Part shown: piece by piece, positions 54,292-64,000 of the stretch | How positions within the stretch are numbered: the first letter of the stretch is position 1 | Layout: the number at the start of each line of letters is the position of its first letter | Assembly: GCA_023838465.1 (NCBI GenBank) | Contig: JAIVEQ010000008.1 | Coordinates: 1-64,000, forward strand | Source: Candidatus Thiodiazotropha sp. | Lineage (GTDB): Bacteria > Pseudomonadota > Gammaproteobacteria > Chromatiales > Chromatiaceae | Length of the DNA: 64,000 nt | Reading direction: 5' to 3' | Notes under the pieces: generated by a model | Told to the model about the DNA's origin: nothing | Databases searched by the model: none | Seen by the model: only the letters and a program-made list of their open reading frames with translations | Program-made: the position numbers and the translations under genes

Positions 54292-54750
54292 ATGAATCCT
54301 TTACTCATTTTTTTGCTGTTGTTTGTCGGTATCCCCCTGGTGGAGCTCTATTTTTTAATTAAAGTGGGTTCACAGATCGGTGTCTTACAGACCGTTTTTC
54401 TGACCCTGTTTACTGCCGTTCTTGGAGGCTGGATGGTCCGTTCCCAAGGTTTTGCCACCTTCTCCAGGGTACGTGAGGCAATGGATCGCAGTGAGGTGCC
54501 TGCCTTTGACATGATGGAGGGGGCGGTTTTACTGATTTGTGGCCTCCTATTGTTGTTGCCCGGCTTTATAACCGATGTAGTGGGCTTTATTTTTCTGGTA
54601 CCACCATTTAGACGCTGGTTACTGGCTGCAGGTTTACAGAATGGGGGCATCATGAGGCCGGCGCAGCAGAATTCAGAGCAGCCTCAGAAGAATGAGACCC
54701 GTGTTATCGAAGGTGAATTCCAACGTGAGGATGAGAAAGATAGAGGCTAA
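54292..54750 (+). CDS. fxsA: FxsA membrane protein
   Basis: FxsA (152 residues) is an inner-membrane protein with three hydrophobic segments (PLLIFLLLFVGIPLVELYFLI, LQTVFLTLFTAVLGGWMV and AVLLICGLLLLLPGFITDVVGFIFLVP). Overproduction of the E. coli protein eases F-plasmid exclusion of phage T7; the normal role is unknown. IPLVELYFLIKVGSQIG and LPGFITDVVG are family hallmarks. The acidic tail (VIEGEFQREDE) is also typical. In many gammaproteobacteria fxsA sits beside groES, and here the two are separated by ppk2, FKBP and repeats. Confidence 0.9.
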   Translation: MNPLLIFLLLFVGIPLVELYFLIKVGSQIGVLQTVFLTLFTAVLGGWMVRSQGFATFSRVREAMDRSEVPAFDMMEGAVLLICGLLLLLPGFITDVVGFIFLVPPFRRWLLAAGLQNGGIMRPAQQNSEQPQKNETRVIEGEFQREDEKDRG

Positions 54751-54778
54751 TGGCCCCGTCCAGATATAGAGTAATGCA

Positions 54779-54806
54779 CGTCATCCCGGCGAAGGCCGGG
54801 ATGACG
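54779..54806. repeat. REP-like 12-bp hairpin CGTCATCCCGGC-GAAG-GCCGGGATGACG
   Basis: A perfect palindrome with a GAAG tetraloop lies 29 bases after the fxsA stop. The same consensus occurs widely as an intergenic repeat in proteobacteria; a diverged relative is at 35750-35769. There is no T-tract. Confidence 0.7.
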
Positions 54807-54845
54807 CGGGATTCAACAGTTGTCAGTTTCTGGATAAAGGCTGAC

Positions 54846-55008
54846 AGGAGCCTGTCAGACTTAGGATGAATCTACTGCGGAAAAGCCATTTTGGCCAGAT
54901 TTCCCGATTAAATTCGTTAAATAGGCTCACTATTCGCCTCATTTAATCGAAAAAGCTGACTCAAAATAGCTTTCCCTCGCTACGAACACCTAAGTCCGAC
55001 AGACTCCT
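54846..55008. mobile_element. 163-bp MITE-like element: near-complete palindrome with 20-bp terminal inverted repeats
   Basis: The ends AGGAGCCTGTCAGACTTAGG (54846-54865) and CCTAAGTCCGACAGACTCCT (54989-55008) are inverted with 18 of 20 matches. The inner arms also pair: GGAAAAGCCATTTTGG and CCCGATTAAA on the left mirror TTTAATCG and CAAAATAGCTTTCC on the right, so the entire element could fold into one long hairpin. It encodes nothing. Its right edge coincides with the ppk2 stop codon. CCTGTCAGAC also occurs near 35728, perhaps a fragment. A parent transposase is not in the window. Confidence 0.65.
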
Positions 55009-55834
55009 AAGGGTAGATTTCAGGTATGAATGTCTGGTCAGTGATGGGTGGCCGAACATACCCGATATCCGCAGCTCGATGGGGCAGCTCAATCGGTTCA
55101 GGGGTTAGATCCTTGTAGGGGATCATACTCAGTAGGTGTGCAATACAGTTAAGCCGTGCATGTTTTTTAATGTCGGAGTGCACCACATACCAAGGGGCCT
55201 GCTTGATGTCTGTATGAGCGAACATTTCATCCTTGGCCTTCGAGTACTCCATCCAGCGTGAGCGTGATTCCAGATCCATCGGACTCAGTTTCCAGCGTTT
55301 GTGGGGCTCTTCCAGCCTGCTCTGGAAACGGCGCTCCTGCTCTTCGTCTGAGACGGAGAACCAGTATTTGATCAGGATGATGCCCGATCGTACCAGCATA
55401 CGCTCGAACTCAGGACATGAGCGCATAAATTCCTGATACTCCTCATCGGTGCAGAAGCCCATGACTTTCTCCACCCCGGCACGGTTGTACCAACTACGAT
55501 CCAAGAGCACCATTTCGCCAGTTGCGGGCAGATGAGGCACATAGCGTTGGAAATACCACTGGGATTGCTCCCTTTCTGTTGGTGCCGGCAGGGCAACGAC
55601 GCGACAGATGCGAGGATTGAGGTGCTGATTGATACGTTTGATGACGCCACCCTTGCCAGCAGCGTCGCGACCTTCAAAAAGAACAACCACTTTAAGCCCT
55701 TTGTGCTTAATCCACTCCTGCAGCTTGACCAGTTCTAGTTGCAGATTAAACAGCTCTTTTTCATAAACTTTACTATTGATCTTTTTGGGCTTTTTCGGCT
55801 TTTTTGTGATTTTTGCTTTTTTGGCTTCAGCCAT
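55007..55834 (-). CDS. ppk2: polyphosphate kinase 2
   Basis: PPK2 (275 residues) transfers phosphate between polyphosphate and nucleoside diphosphates or monophosphates. A basic N-terminus (AKKAKITKKPKKPKK) precedes the P-loop FEGRDAAGKGGVIKRI. The Walker B and lid region is MVLLDRSWYNRAGVEKVMGFC, with LIKYWFSVSDEEQERRFQSR and the C-terminal APWYVVHSDIKKHARLN. It is a single-domain form; the preference for ADP or AMP cannot be read with certainty. Its stop lies at the edge of the palindromic element, so the insertion may have replaced the native end by a few residues. Confidence 0.92.
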   Translation of the reverse strand: MAEAKKAKITKKPKKPKKINSKVYEKELFNLQLELVKLQEWIKHKGLKVVVLFEGRDAAGKGGVIKRINQHLNPRICRVVALPAPTEREQSQWYFQRYVPHLPATGEMVLLDRSWYNRAGVEKVMGFCTDEEYQEFMRSCPEFERMLVRSGIILIKYWFSVSDEEQERRFQSRLEEPHKRWKLSPMDLESRSRWMEYSKAKDEMFAHTDIKQAPWYVVHSDIKKHARLNCIAHLLSMIPYKDLTPEPIELPHRAADIGYVRPPITDQTFIPEIYP

Positions 55835-55902
55835 GGATGCCTCCCGGTCTTGGTGGTTTTAGTTAATTTAATGATTCAGCGAAAGCGTGGAGATCTATAA
55901 GA

Positions 55903-56331
55903 TTAGACTATTTCGACCAGTTCAAGGTCGAAATTAAGTGCCTCCCCTGCCAGTGGGTGATTACCGTCGATAGTCGCAACTGCGTCTGAGAGTGCGGTAA
56001 CAACCACATTGAAGTGCTCTCCATCAGGGCCTTGTGCCTGTAGATGCATGCCCACATGGAGTTCCAGGTCGTCAGGGAAGCTCTCCAGGGGAACCTGTTC
56101 GACCAGGGCATCATTGTGTTGGCCATAAGCTTCATCGGCTGGGATATTGATTGTCTTCTGGTCACCCACCTGCATACCCTCCACACCGGTTTCAAATCCC
56201 GGGATTACTGCCTTTTCACCGAGGGTGAATTCAATGGGATCACGATCTGCGGATGAATCAAACTGGGTTCCATCGTCCAGTGTGCCGGTGTAGTGAAGTC
56301 GGACGGTATCACCCTGTTTGGCTTGCCTCAT
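55903..56331 (-). CDS. FKBP-type peptidyl-prolyl isomerase (SlyD/SlpA-like)
   Basis: This 142-residue protein speeds prolyl cis-trans isomerisation. It begins with VRLHYTGTLDDGTQFDSS, then FTLGEKAVIPGFETGVEGMQVGDQKTINIPADEAYGQHND. An IF (insert-in-flap) chaperone domain follows (LELHVGMHLQAQGPDGEHFNVVVTALSDAVATIDGNHPLAG), and the FKBP fold closes with LNFDLELVEI. There is no His-rich tail, so it is closer to SlpA or a short SlyD. It is divergent from groES, which fits a general folding role. Confidence 0.9.
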   Translation of the reverse strand: MRQAKQGDTVRLHYTGTLDDGTQFDSSADRDPIEFTLGEKAVIPGFETGVEGMQVGDQKTINIPADEAYGQHNDALVEQVPLESFPDDLELHVGMHLQAQGPDGEHFNVVVTALSDAVATIDGNHPLAGEALNFDLELVEIV

Positions 56332-56445
56332 GTTTGGCCTCTTTTGCTAGTGAGTTGTTGATTAATAGCTCATTATCACACAGATTGCGTGCAGTTTGCT
56401 GATATGGCCTCTCTTTTTCGTCGATAAAAATCTCTGTGGATAACC

Positions 56446-56473
56446 TTGACTAACCGGTTTTTCGCTCTATTAT
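56446..56473 (+). promoter_or_regulatory. likely sigma-70 promoter of groESL
   Basis: TTGACT (56446-56451) and TATTAT (56468-56473) are spaced by 16 bases. The -10 abuts the CIRCE operator, so a repressor bound there would block transcription start. Confidence 0.6.
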
Positions 56474-56499
56474 TAGCACTCAGTTCAGGTGAGTGCTAA
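56473..56499 (+). promoter_or_regulatory. perfect CIRCE operator (HrcA binding site)
   Basis: TTAGCACTC (56473-56481) and GAGTGCTAA (56491-56499) are separated by exactly 9 bases and match the CIRCE consensus at every position. HrcA represses groESL through this element until heat or misfolding titrates GroEL. An hrcA gene is expected elsewhere in the genome. Confidence 0.93.
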
Positions 56500-56566
56500 C
56501 AGCCTCGCCCGGTGAGAACCAAACATAGATTTTTTTACTAAAACCAATATTGAGGAGAATCAGTCG

Positions 56567-56857
56567 ATGAATATTCGTCCGCTGCACGATCGCGTGATCG
56601 TTCGTCGTATGGAAGAAGAGCGCACCAGTCCTGGCGGCATTGTGCTCCCCGATGCTGCGACCGAAAAGCCTATTCTGGGTGAGGTGCTGGCTGTCGGCAA
56701 CGGTAAGGTTACCGATAGTGGTGAGGCCCGTCCGCTGGAAGTCAAGGTCGGAGACAAAGTGTTGTTCGGTAAATACTCCGGTACTGAAGTGAAGTTGGGT
56801 GGTGATGAAGTTCTCGTCATGCGTGAAGAAGACATCATGGGTGTGATCGAGGGTTAA
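56567..56857 (+). CDS. groES: co-chaperonin GroES
   Basis: GroES (96 residues) forms the heptameric lid of the GroEL chamber. It shows [29 protein letters not shown] with the mobile GroEL-binding loop, [57 protein letters not shown] precedes the ATG. It is controlled by the CIRCE site 68 bases upstream and is followed by groEL after 77 bases. Confidence 0.98.
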   Translation: MNIRPLHDRVIVRRMEEERTSPGGIVLPDAATEKPILGEVLAVGNGKVTDSGEARPLEVKVGDKVLFGKYSGTEVKLGGDEVLVMREEDIMGVIEG

Positions 56858-56931
56858 CCCCGCACATTGTAATCACAACCAGTCACAGGCTATGCCTGGT
56901 GAAGATTCTCAACATTTACCCAAGGAATTAA

Positions 56932-58587
<1,656 letters not shown>

Positions 58588-58617
58588 CAACTGCCATTCG
58601 TCTTCGTTCTTCCCATG

Positions 58618-58650
58618 AAACCCCGTGCCTAATCAGGCACGGGGTTTTTT
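58618..58650 (+). terminator. intrinsic terminator of groESL
   Basis: CCCCGTGCCT (58621-58630) and AGGCACGGGG (58635-58644) form a perfect 10-bp stem with an AATC loop, followed by TTTTTT and preceded by AAA. It is 31 bases after the groEL stop. Confidence 0.92.
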
Positions 58651-58749
58651 ACATTTTAGAGGTTAATTTTTTGCTGATATTGCCGTTACGTTGAGTGGTT
58701 AGAGTATTTTCCAGACGGAGGGAGTCGTCTCGCTATCGGGGAAAGAATC

Positions 58750-61297
58750 ATGTTCAGGAATATCGGCATCTCTCTACGCTTTGTCATAGCAACAGTTTTG
58801 GCAATTTTTATCGTACTTGCGATCACCCTTTCTACCACCTTCAATTACATGGGTGGCATTCTGCAGACAGCAGAAGAGAGTGAAATGGGGGAGATATTTG
58901 AGATTGTAGTGAATGGCGTTGAATCAGAGGGGCGTCTTGCCAGGGCGATGAGTGCTTTGGTTGCGGGGATTCCGGATATCCAGAAACATTTTGCAGAGCG
59001 TGATCGGGAGGCGCTTGAATCACTGTTCGTGCCAGGATTTCAGGCCTTGAAAAAAGAGTACGGGGTACGTCAGTTCCAGTTCCACGAACCTCCAGCCACC
59101 TCATTCCTCAGGGTCCATAAACCCGCCAAGTTCGGTGACGACCTCTCTTCATTTCGCCTGACGGTTGTGGAAGGGAACCGCAATAAACGTGCTATTCAAG
59201 GCTTGGAAGTGGGTGTTGCCGGTCTTGGCGTGCGTGGGCTGGTGCCGGTCAATCATGCTGGCAAGCATGTGGGTACCGTTGAGTTTGGCATGTCGTTCGG
59301 ACAGTCATTCTTCAATGAAATGGCTAAACAACACGAGATAGAGCTGGAACTCTATATCGATCGTGACGGCAAAATGGACCGTTTCGCAACGACCATGGAA
59401 GGTAATAACCTGGTCACTATGGATAGGTTGAAGGGCATTGCTAAAGGTGACCACCTTTATGAAAAAGGTCAGTTAGGCGATATGCCTGTCTCTTTCTATG
59501 CGGCCCCCGTGGAGAATTACTCCGGGGAACCCATCGGTGTACTCGTCGTGGCTAAGGATCGTTCTGCATTTGCCACTGCGATCTCGAATCTATTGCTGTT
59601 GGTGACAGGATTAGGTCTGCTTTCGGTGTTGGTTATTGGTGTAATGGTGTGGCTGATCAGTCGCGGGGTGGTGCAACCGATCTGTGACGCGGCCAAGGCT
59701 ATGGAGGGTATAGCCTCTGCAGAAGGCGATCTTACTGTGCGCATGGATGAATCTGGATCGGATGAGGTTACGCGTCCGCTGAGCGCCAAGGAAGGCTGAA
59801 AGCCGAGGCGGTTAGTCCCCGGTAGGCGTGAGGCGAGACTGTAGACCCGTCGTGCCTTGCGCCAGAGGGGATGCAAAGCGAGCATCCGAACACGGCGTCC
59901 AGTCATTTGGGAACTGACGGCGGAGTGGTCACGAGCTTGCGATGTGATCACGTAGTGTCAGTGACCAGGACCGTCCGGGGCACTAATAGGTTGTCAAAGA
60001 TCGAGTGTCTTTTAGGCCTGGGACGCCTAAAAGACATCACGAGATCGAAGACTCACTTGTTTCACGGGGTTATAACCGTTTTGCCGATAAGACCGAGGGG
60101 ATGATTAAAAAGGTCTCCAGGGCTACCGGCAATCTAAGCATCAAGATTGGTGATTTTGCTAACCTGGCGGAACACACCAGGGACGGCATCAACAAACAGC
60201 ATGAGCAGACGACTCAGGTGGCGACTGCGATGACAGAGATGTCTGCGACGGTCCACGAAGTGGCGCAGAACACCACCCAGACAGCAGAAGCGGCGAGGCA
60301 GGCCGATCTGCAGGCCAATAGTGGACGCGATGTTGTAAATGCCGTCACCCGCAGTATCGATAGTCTGGCCGGCGAAGTGGGTAAAGCGGTAGAGACAGTA
60401 CAGCATGTGGAGCAGGATAGTGAGCGGATCGGCTCGGTGCTGGATGTGATACGTGGGATTGCTGATCAGACCAACCTGCTGGCCTTGAACGCGGCCATCG
60501 AGGCGGCACGGGCCGGTGAGCAGGGACGAGGCTTTGCTGTGGTGGCTGATGAGGTCAGAACCCTGGCCAAACGCACCCAGGACTCCACTGAAGAGATTCA
60601 GGAGATGATCGAGAGCCTGCAGACGGGCGTTAGACAGACGGTCACAGTGATGAAGACCAGTCAAGAGCAGGCTGCAGAGAGCGTCGATCAGGCCGGTCGC
60701 GCCCATGAGGCCCTTGGTGAGATAACCCGGGTCATCGACACCATCTCGCAGATGAGTTCACAAATCGCCACGGCAGCCGAGGAGCAGAGTGCGGTGGCTG
60801 AGGATATTAACCGAAACATCGTCGAAATCACCCATGTGGCGGAAGAGACATCCCAAGACTCAGCCAAGAGCTACGAAGCCAGTGAAGCGATGTCAACTGA
60901 GGTCGACCAGCTAGGTAAACTTCTGGAGCAGTTCAATACTGGGGATGCCCATGCCAACCAATTGCAACAGGCGATGGCGGCACATCTGAGCTGGAAAACA
61001 AAACTCCGGGGATTCCTTGATGGCAAGGGTTCGTTGGATGAACGGGTGGCCTTCAACCACAAAGCCTGTGGGTTTGGTAAATGGTATGAGGATGTCGGCC
61101 GAAAAGAGCTATCCCATATCAGTGAAATGAGCCAGATCGATAAACCGCACAGGGAGTTGCATGAATTGATAAAGAAAATTGTTGATCTTAAGCATCGAGG
61201 CGACATGCAGGCTGCCGAGAAAGAGTATCAACGAGTCGGTCCAATGTCCGAAGAGATCGTTCGGATGATGCAAACGATTCAAAACAAGATTAATTAG
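58750..61297 (+). pseudogene. methyl-accepting chemotaxis protein split by the structured repeat element
   Basis: The gene encodes a chemoreceptor. It has an N-terminal membrane helix (FVIATVLAIFIVLAITLSTTF), a dCache-like periplasmic sensor (PATSFLRVHKPAKFGDDL, GVAGLGVRGLVPV), a second helix, and HAMP (PICDAAKAMEGIASAEGDL). The signalling hairpin has [25 protein letters not shown]. The C-terminal CZB zinc domain contains [10 protein letters not shown] and HREL. The frame runs 58750-59775 to DEVTR, is cut by the element, and resumes near 60059 as [11 protein letters not shown]. Removing 283 bases restores the HAMP spacing. As it stands translation adds PLSAKEG and stops, leaving a sensor without output. 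GGGGAAAG precedes the ATG. Confidence 0.85.
59776..60058 (+). mobile_element. ORF-less structured element, about 283 bp, inserted in a chemoreceptor gene (possible HEARO/omega-RNA-like)
   Basis: The first 100 bases match the left-edge copy at 99%. A 10-bp long-range helix joins TAGT-CCCCGG (59813-59822) to CCGGGG-C-ACTA (59975-59985). Inside it are GGCGTGAGGC/GCCTTGCGCC (59825-59834, 59854-59863, two G-U pairs), GGATGC/GCATCC (59869-59874, 59882-59887) and GTGGTCAC/GTGATCAC (59925-59932, 59944-59951, one G-U). A 12-bp hairpin, TGTCTTTTAGGC (60006-60017) with 60025-60036, closes the 3' end. There are no terminal inverted repeats or clear target duplication. This layout fits IS200/IS605-linked RNAs such as HEARO/IscB guides lacking the ORF. 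The family is inferred. The right end could be 60055 or 60058. Confidence 0.75.
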
Positions 61298-61309
61298 TGT
61301 TCACAAGTC

Positions 61310-61346
61310 CTAGTACTCCCCCAATATCACATTGAAGGAGTGCTAG
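61310..61346. repeat. hairpin repeat, copy 2, after the chemoreceptor gene
   Basis: CTAGTACTCC (61310-61319) pairs with GGAGTGCTAG (61337-61346), with one T-G pair, and CAAT with ATTG inside. The right arm ATTGAAGGAGT is shared with the hairpin at 4955-4989. It may end transcripts of the chemoreceptor gene, though no T-tract follows. Confidence 0.5.
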
Positions 61347-61481
61347 AACTGTTTAACTATACCCGCTGTATCATTGAGAGCATGATCAGCGGGTTAATAG
61401 TCATGTCAGTGGCTCTCTCCATACCCTCCATTTTCAAAGCCTCGGCAAACCAGTCTGAGGCTTTGGTGTTGTATGCTCTTT

Positions 61482-63005
61482 TTAGGATGATGACTCTTGC
61501 GCAGATTCCTGTTCAACGGCAAGTCGGTATTCGGGGAGTGTCTCTTGAGATGGGTAGAGTTGATCCAAAGAGATGGGTTGAGTATTTGCCTGGATAATCT
61601 GGCAATGGCGGCGGCGTAGAGCGCGTGGATGGGGTACCCCGCAGGAGTGTGCAATCAGTCTGCTGCCGTAATGGATCTTGTCAACGAAGTTCTTAATCTG
61701 TACAGCCTTCTGTTGTGGGTCAAGCCCCTGTTGCAGGCGTTTGTTATGAGTGGTGATGCCGGTAGGGCAAGTATTCTTGTTGCATTTCAGTGCCTGGATA
61801 CAGCCCATGGCAAGCATGAACCCACGGGCGGAGGTGACAAAATCAGCGCCGACACAAAAGGCCCAGGCTGTCTCAGAAGGGGTGATCAGCTTGCCGGAGG
61901 CAATTACCTTGATACGATTGCGCAGTCCATGTCGCTGCAGAATATCCACGACTTTAGGCAGTGCAGCCTTGATGGGAAGTCCCACACTGTCCATCAACGG
62001 CATCGGAGCTGCACCTGTGCCACCGTCACCGCCATCGATGGCAATGAAATCCGGCGCGCATGCGGTGCCACATTGATGGATCATATCGCACATCTCCTCC
62101 AGCCAGGTATGGGTGCCGACTGCGATTTTGAACCCCACCGGTTTACCCGAGATGTCACGTATACGATTGATAAAACTCAACAGTTCTGTGAAGTTCGATA
62201 TTTCCGGATGGCGATTAGGTGATACAGAGTCTTTACCTGCTGTGATACCCCGTATGGTGGCAATCTCTTCGGTCACTTTTGCTCCCGGCAGGATGCCGCC
62301 TTTTCCCGGTTTGGCGCCTTGGCTCAGCTTTATTTCGAACAGCTTCACCTGGGGAATGGCAGCAATCTCTCTCAGCTTCGCTTCACTGAGGCTGCCGTCT
62401 GAATTGCGTATACCGTACTTGGCTGTACCGATCTGAAAAACCAGATCACAGCTGCCTTCAAGATGGTAGGGTGAAAGGCCTCCTTCTCCGGTATTCAGCC
62501 AGCAATTAGATTGCTTGGCCCCGTGCGATAAGGCGCGCACGGCGGGAATTGAGATAGCGCCGAAACTCATGCCAGAGATATGAATCAGCGAGCTTGTCAT
62601 ATAGGGTTCACGACAGCCTGGGCCGATCACTAATGGGGGGGTGCGGTAGGCGTCTTCATCCAAGGTGGGAAAGGGGGTGTTCACAAACAATACTGTACCT
62701 GGCGTATTCAGCGGTTTGGTTGAACCGAAGGCAATGGTGTTATCGATCCCGGCAGCCGAGTGGTAGACCCAATCCCGCTCTGCCCGGTTGAATGGCATCT
62801 CCTCTCTATCCATGGCAAAGAAATATTGTCGGAAAAACTCGCCAAGGCGGCTAAACAGATAGCGAAAGCGGCCGATGACTGGAAAATTATGGCGTATGGC
62901 ATCCTTGGTTTGCGAGATATCGAGAATGAACAGGGTGATGACCAGCAGCACACCCAGTCCAATCAAAAAGATAAACAGTGCAGAGAGCAGTGCCGCACTC
63001 TGCAT
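61482..63005 (-). CDS. FMN-binding glutamate-synthase-like membrane protein
   Basis: This 507-residue protein has an N-terminal membrane helix (LLSALFIFLIGLGVLLVITLFIL), then the central FMN/iron-sulfur domain of glutamate synthases. Features are GMSFGAISIPAVRALSHGAK, NTGEGGLSPYHLEG, KPGKGGILPGAKVTEEIA, FIAIDGGDGGTGAAP, ASGKLITPSETAWAFCVGADFV and the cluster cysteines in CNKNTCPTGITTH. It lacks the amidotransferase domain, so it is not a full GltB. The function of such stand-alone proteins is not settled; a redox enzyme with FMN and a 3Fe-4S cluster is likely. It is convergent with the chemoreceptor gene. Confidence 0.85.
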   Translation of the reverse strand: MQSAALLSALFIFLIGLGVLLVITLFILDISQTKDAIRHNFPVIGRFRYLFSRLGEFFRQYFFAMDREEMPFNRAERDWVYHSAAGIDNTIAFGSTKPLNTPGTVLFVNTPFPTLDEDAYRTPPLVIGPGCREPYMTSSLIHISGMSFGAISIPAVRALSHGAKQSNCWLNTGEGGLSPYHLEGSCDLVFQIGTAKYGIRNSDGSLSEAKLREIAAIPQVKLFEIKLSQGAKPGKGGILPGAKVTEEIATIRGITAGKDSVSPNRHPEISNFTELLSFINRIRDISGKPVGFKIAVGTHTWLEEMCDMIHQCGTACAPDFIAIDGGDGGTGAAPMPLMDSVGLPIKAALPKVVDILQRHGLRNRIKVIASGKLITPSETAWAFCVGADFVTSARGFMLAMGCIQALKCNKNTCPTGITTHNKRLQQGLDPQQKAVQIKNFVDKIHYGSRLIAHSCGVPHPRALRRRHCQIIQANTQPISLDQLYPSQETLPEYRLAVEQESAQESSS

Positions 63006-63284
63006 CGAAAAAAACTCAGCCAGTCCATTTTTTATACCTGTTTAATGAATGTGGTTACTGTCTTGAAATGATACGAGTGACTGTTATGTTTAGATGCTTT
63101 GATTAGGTTAGTAGAGTAGCATCTGTGACGATTTGTATTGGCACGAGTGGGTGAGTTCCGGAACGCTACATGAATTTGTGAAAAATCCATATTCAGCTGC
63201 GGATTCCAGGTTTAACGAAAAAATCACAGTTTAGTCAATTCAATGTACAGAAATTTTTTTTAGTATCCTGATGTGAGAGCATAA

Positions 63285-64000
63285 GTGAATCTGCAACAAG
63301 TGACAGAAGAGCAGTATCAGCAGTGGCGTGAAAAATTGGCTGATGCAGGATTGCTTGTACCACAAGGTGAAACCTTTCATCAGAACCTGTTGAAAGTCTG
63401 GGAGGCGAGTGACTATGTGGCACAAACCTCTCTTCGTTATGTCGAGTTGCTCCACGACCTCTATCAGCAGGGACTACTTGACAGGAGCCTCGCCGATGAA
63501 GAGATGGTGCAAGAGCTGAAAAAACTGCTGGATGATGTGAAGGATGAGCCCTCACTCTCGCTCCATTTAAGGCGATTCCGACGTTGCCAGATGGTGCGCA
63601 TCATCTGGCGGGACCTGGCGGGTCTGGCGCCCCTGGATGAGACGCTTGAAGATCTCTCTGCGCTGGCAGATGCCTGCATAGGACAAGCGTTGATTAAGCT
63701 TTATGAATGGGGCTGTAAAGAGATGGGCACCCCACGTAATGAGGGGGGGGAGGCCCAGTCGCTGGTCGTGCTTGGGATGGGTAAGCTGGGCGCCAGGGAG
63801 CTCAATCTCTCATCCGATATCGATCTGATATTTGCCTATCCCGAAAGCGGTCAGACTGATGGATCCCGGCGACTGACCAATGAGCAGTTTTTTATCCGTA
63901 TCTGCCAACGCCTGGTTCAGGCGTTGGATAATCACACCGGCGAAGGTTTTGTATTTCGCGTTGATACACGCCTGCGCCCCTTCGGCAGTGTCGGTCCGAT
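63285..64000 (+). CDS. glnE: glutamine synthetase adenylyltransferase/deadenylylase (partial, runs off the right edge)
   Basis: GlnE adds or removes AMP on glutamine synthetase in response to PII. About 238 residues of the N-terminal deadenylylase half are present of the roughly 950 expected. Family motifs are LRRFRRCQMVRIIWRDLAG, LGMGKLGARELNLSSDIDLIFAYPE with the Asp pair of the nucleotidyltransferase site, and FRVDTRLRPFGSVG at the edge. The GTG at 63285 starts VNLQQVTEEQYQQW, with GAGAG a few bases before it. A run of eight G at 63743-63750 is in frame and does not break the gene. Confidence 0.92.
   Translation, partial: MNLQQVTEEQYQQWREKLADAGLLVPQGETFHQNLLKVWEASDYVAQTSLRYVELLHDLYQQGLLDRSLADEEMVQELKKLLDDVKDEPSLSLHLRRFRRCQMVRIIWRDLAGLAPLDETLEDLSALADACIGQALIKLYEWGCKEMGTPRNEGGEAQSLVVLGMGKLGARELNLSSDIDLIFAYPESGQTDGSRRLTNEQFFIRICQRLVQALDNHTGEGFVFRVDTRLRPFGSVGP

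Noticed and set aside
54292..54750. fxsA as a phage-exclusion defence gene
   Set aside because: It is a conserved housekeeping neighbour of groESL; the phage link comes from overexpression in E. coli.
59776..60058. Self-splicing group I or group II intron
   Set aside because: I could not find the group II domain V pattern or group I core strings, and there is no maturase or homing ORF. Splicing remains testable but is not supported from sequence alone.
63743..63750. Frameshift in glnE at a run of eight G
   Set aside because: Translation through the run stays in frame with the family motifs on both sides.

Overview
The window is a gene-dense stretch of a gammaproteobacterial chromosome. Four gene neighbourhoods support this: yrbG-kdsD-kdsC-lptCAB-rpoN-hpf-ptsN-hprK-rapZ, crp next to an OsmC/YhfA gene, dusB-fis followed by purH-purD, and accB-accC-prmA with aroQ. 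HPr kinase in the rpoN cluster, a perfect CIRCE operator before groESL, a nine-haem cytochrome lipoprotein and moderate GC suggest a Chromatiales- or Sedimenticola-like lineage, perhaps a sulfur oxidiser or symbiont. That placement is inference.

Layout. 1-4.9 kb: a small conserved gene cut by a repeat element, tas, a membrane permease gene broken by an amber codon, djlA, a DUF350 protein, a lytic transglycosylase and a DUF3530 hydrolase-like protein. 5.2-11.7 kb: rpe-gph-trpE-trpG-trpD-trpC and a WYL regulator. 11.7-17.8 kb: an accessory island with two signal-less metzincin-type metalloproteases and an Ig-like protein. 18.1-23.9 kb: a gene remnant, VOC protein, tag, crp, yhfA, a DUF885-like protein, another VOC protein, tRNA-Gln, rpsI and rplM. 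Upstream of rplM lies a likely small RNA gene. 24.3-35.7 kb: LPS (Kdo and Lpt) genes, sigma-54 and a complete regulatory PTS. 35.8-43.9 kb: multihaem cytochrome, frameshifted glgP, VanZ-like protein, purD, purH, fis, dusB. 45.5-54.1 kb: zinc-ribbon protein, prmA, accC, accB, aroQ, dsbD, cutA, CsgG-like lipoprotein. 54.3-64 kb: fxsA, a long palindromic MITE-like element, ppk2, FKBP, groES-groEL, a chemoreceptor gene split by the same repeat element found at the left edge, an FMN glutamate-synthase-like gene and the start of glnE.

The most unusual signal is a roughly 283-bp, ORF-less, strongly structured element. One copy splits the chemoreceptor gene (59776 to about 60058). A second copy runs off the left edge (1-100, opposite strand) and is 99/100 identical over the shared part. 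Its fold contains a 10-bp long-range helix enclosing several stems, some with G-U pairs, and a terminal hairpin. It resembles a mobile structured RNA, possibly of the HEARO/IscB omega-RNA kind; that identity is unproven. Other items to follow up are the metalloprotease island, the candidate sRNA at 24062-24143, the 163-bp palindrome at 54846-55008, the amber codon at 1786 and the poly-G frameshift in glgP.
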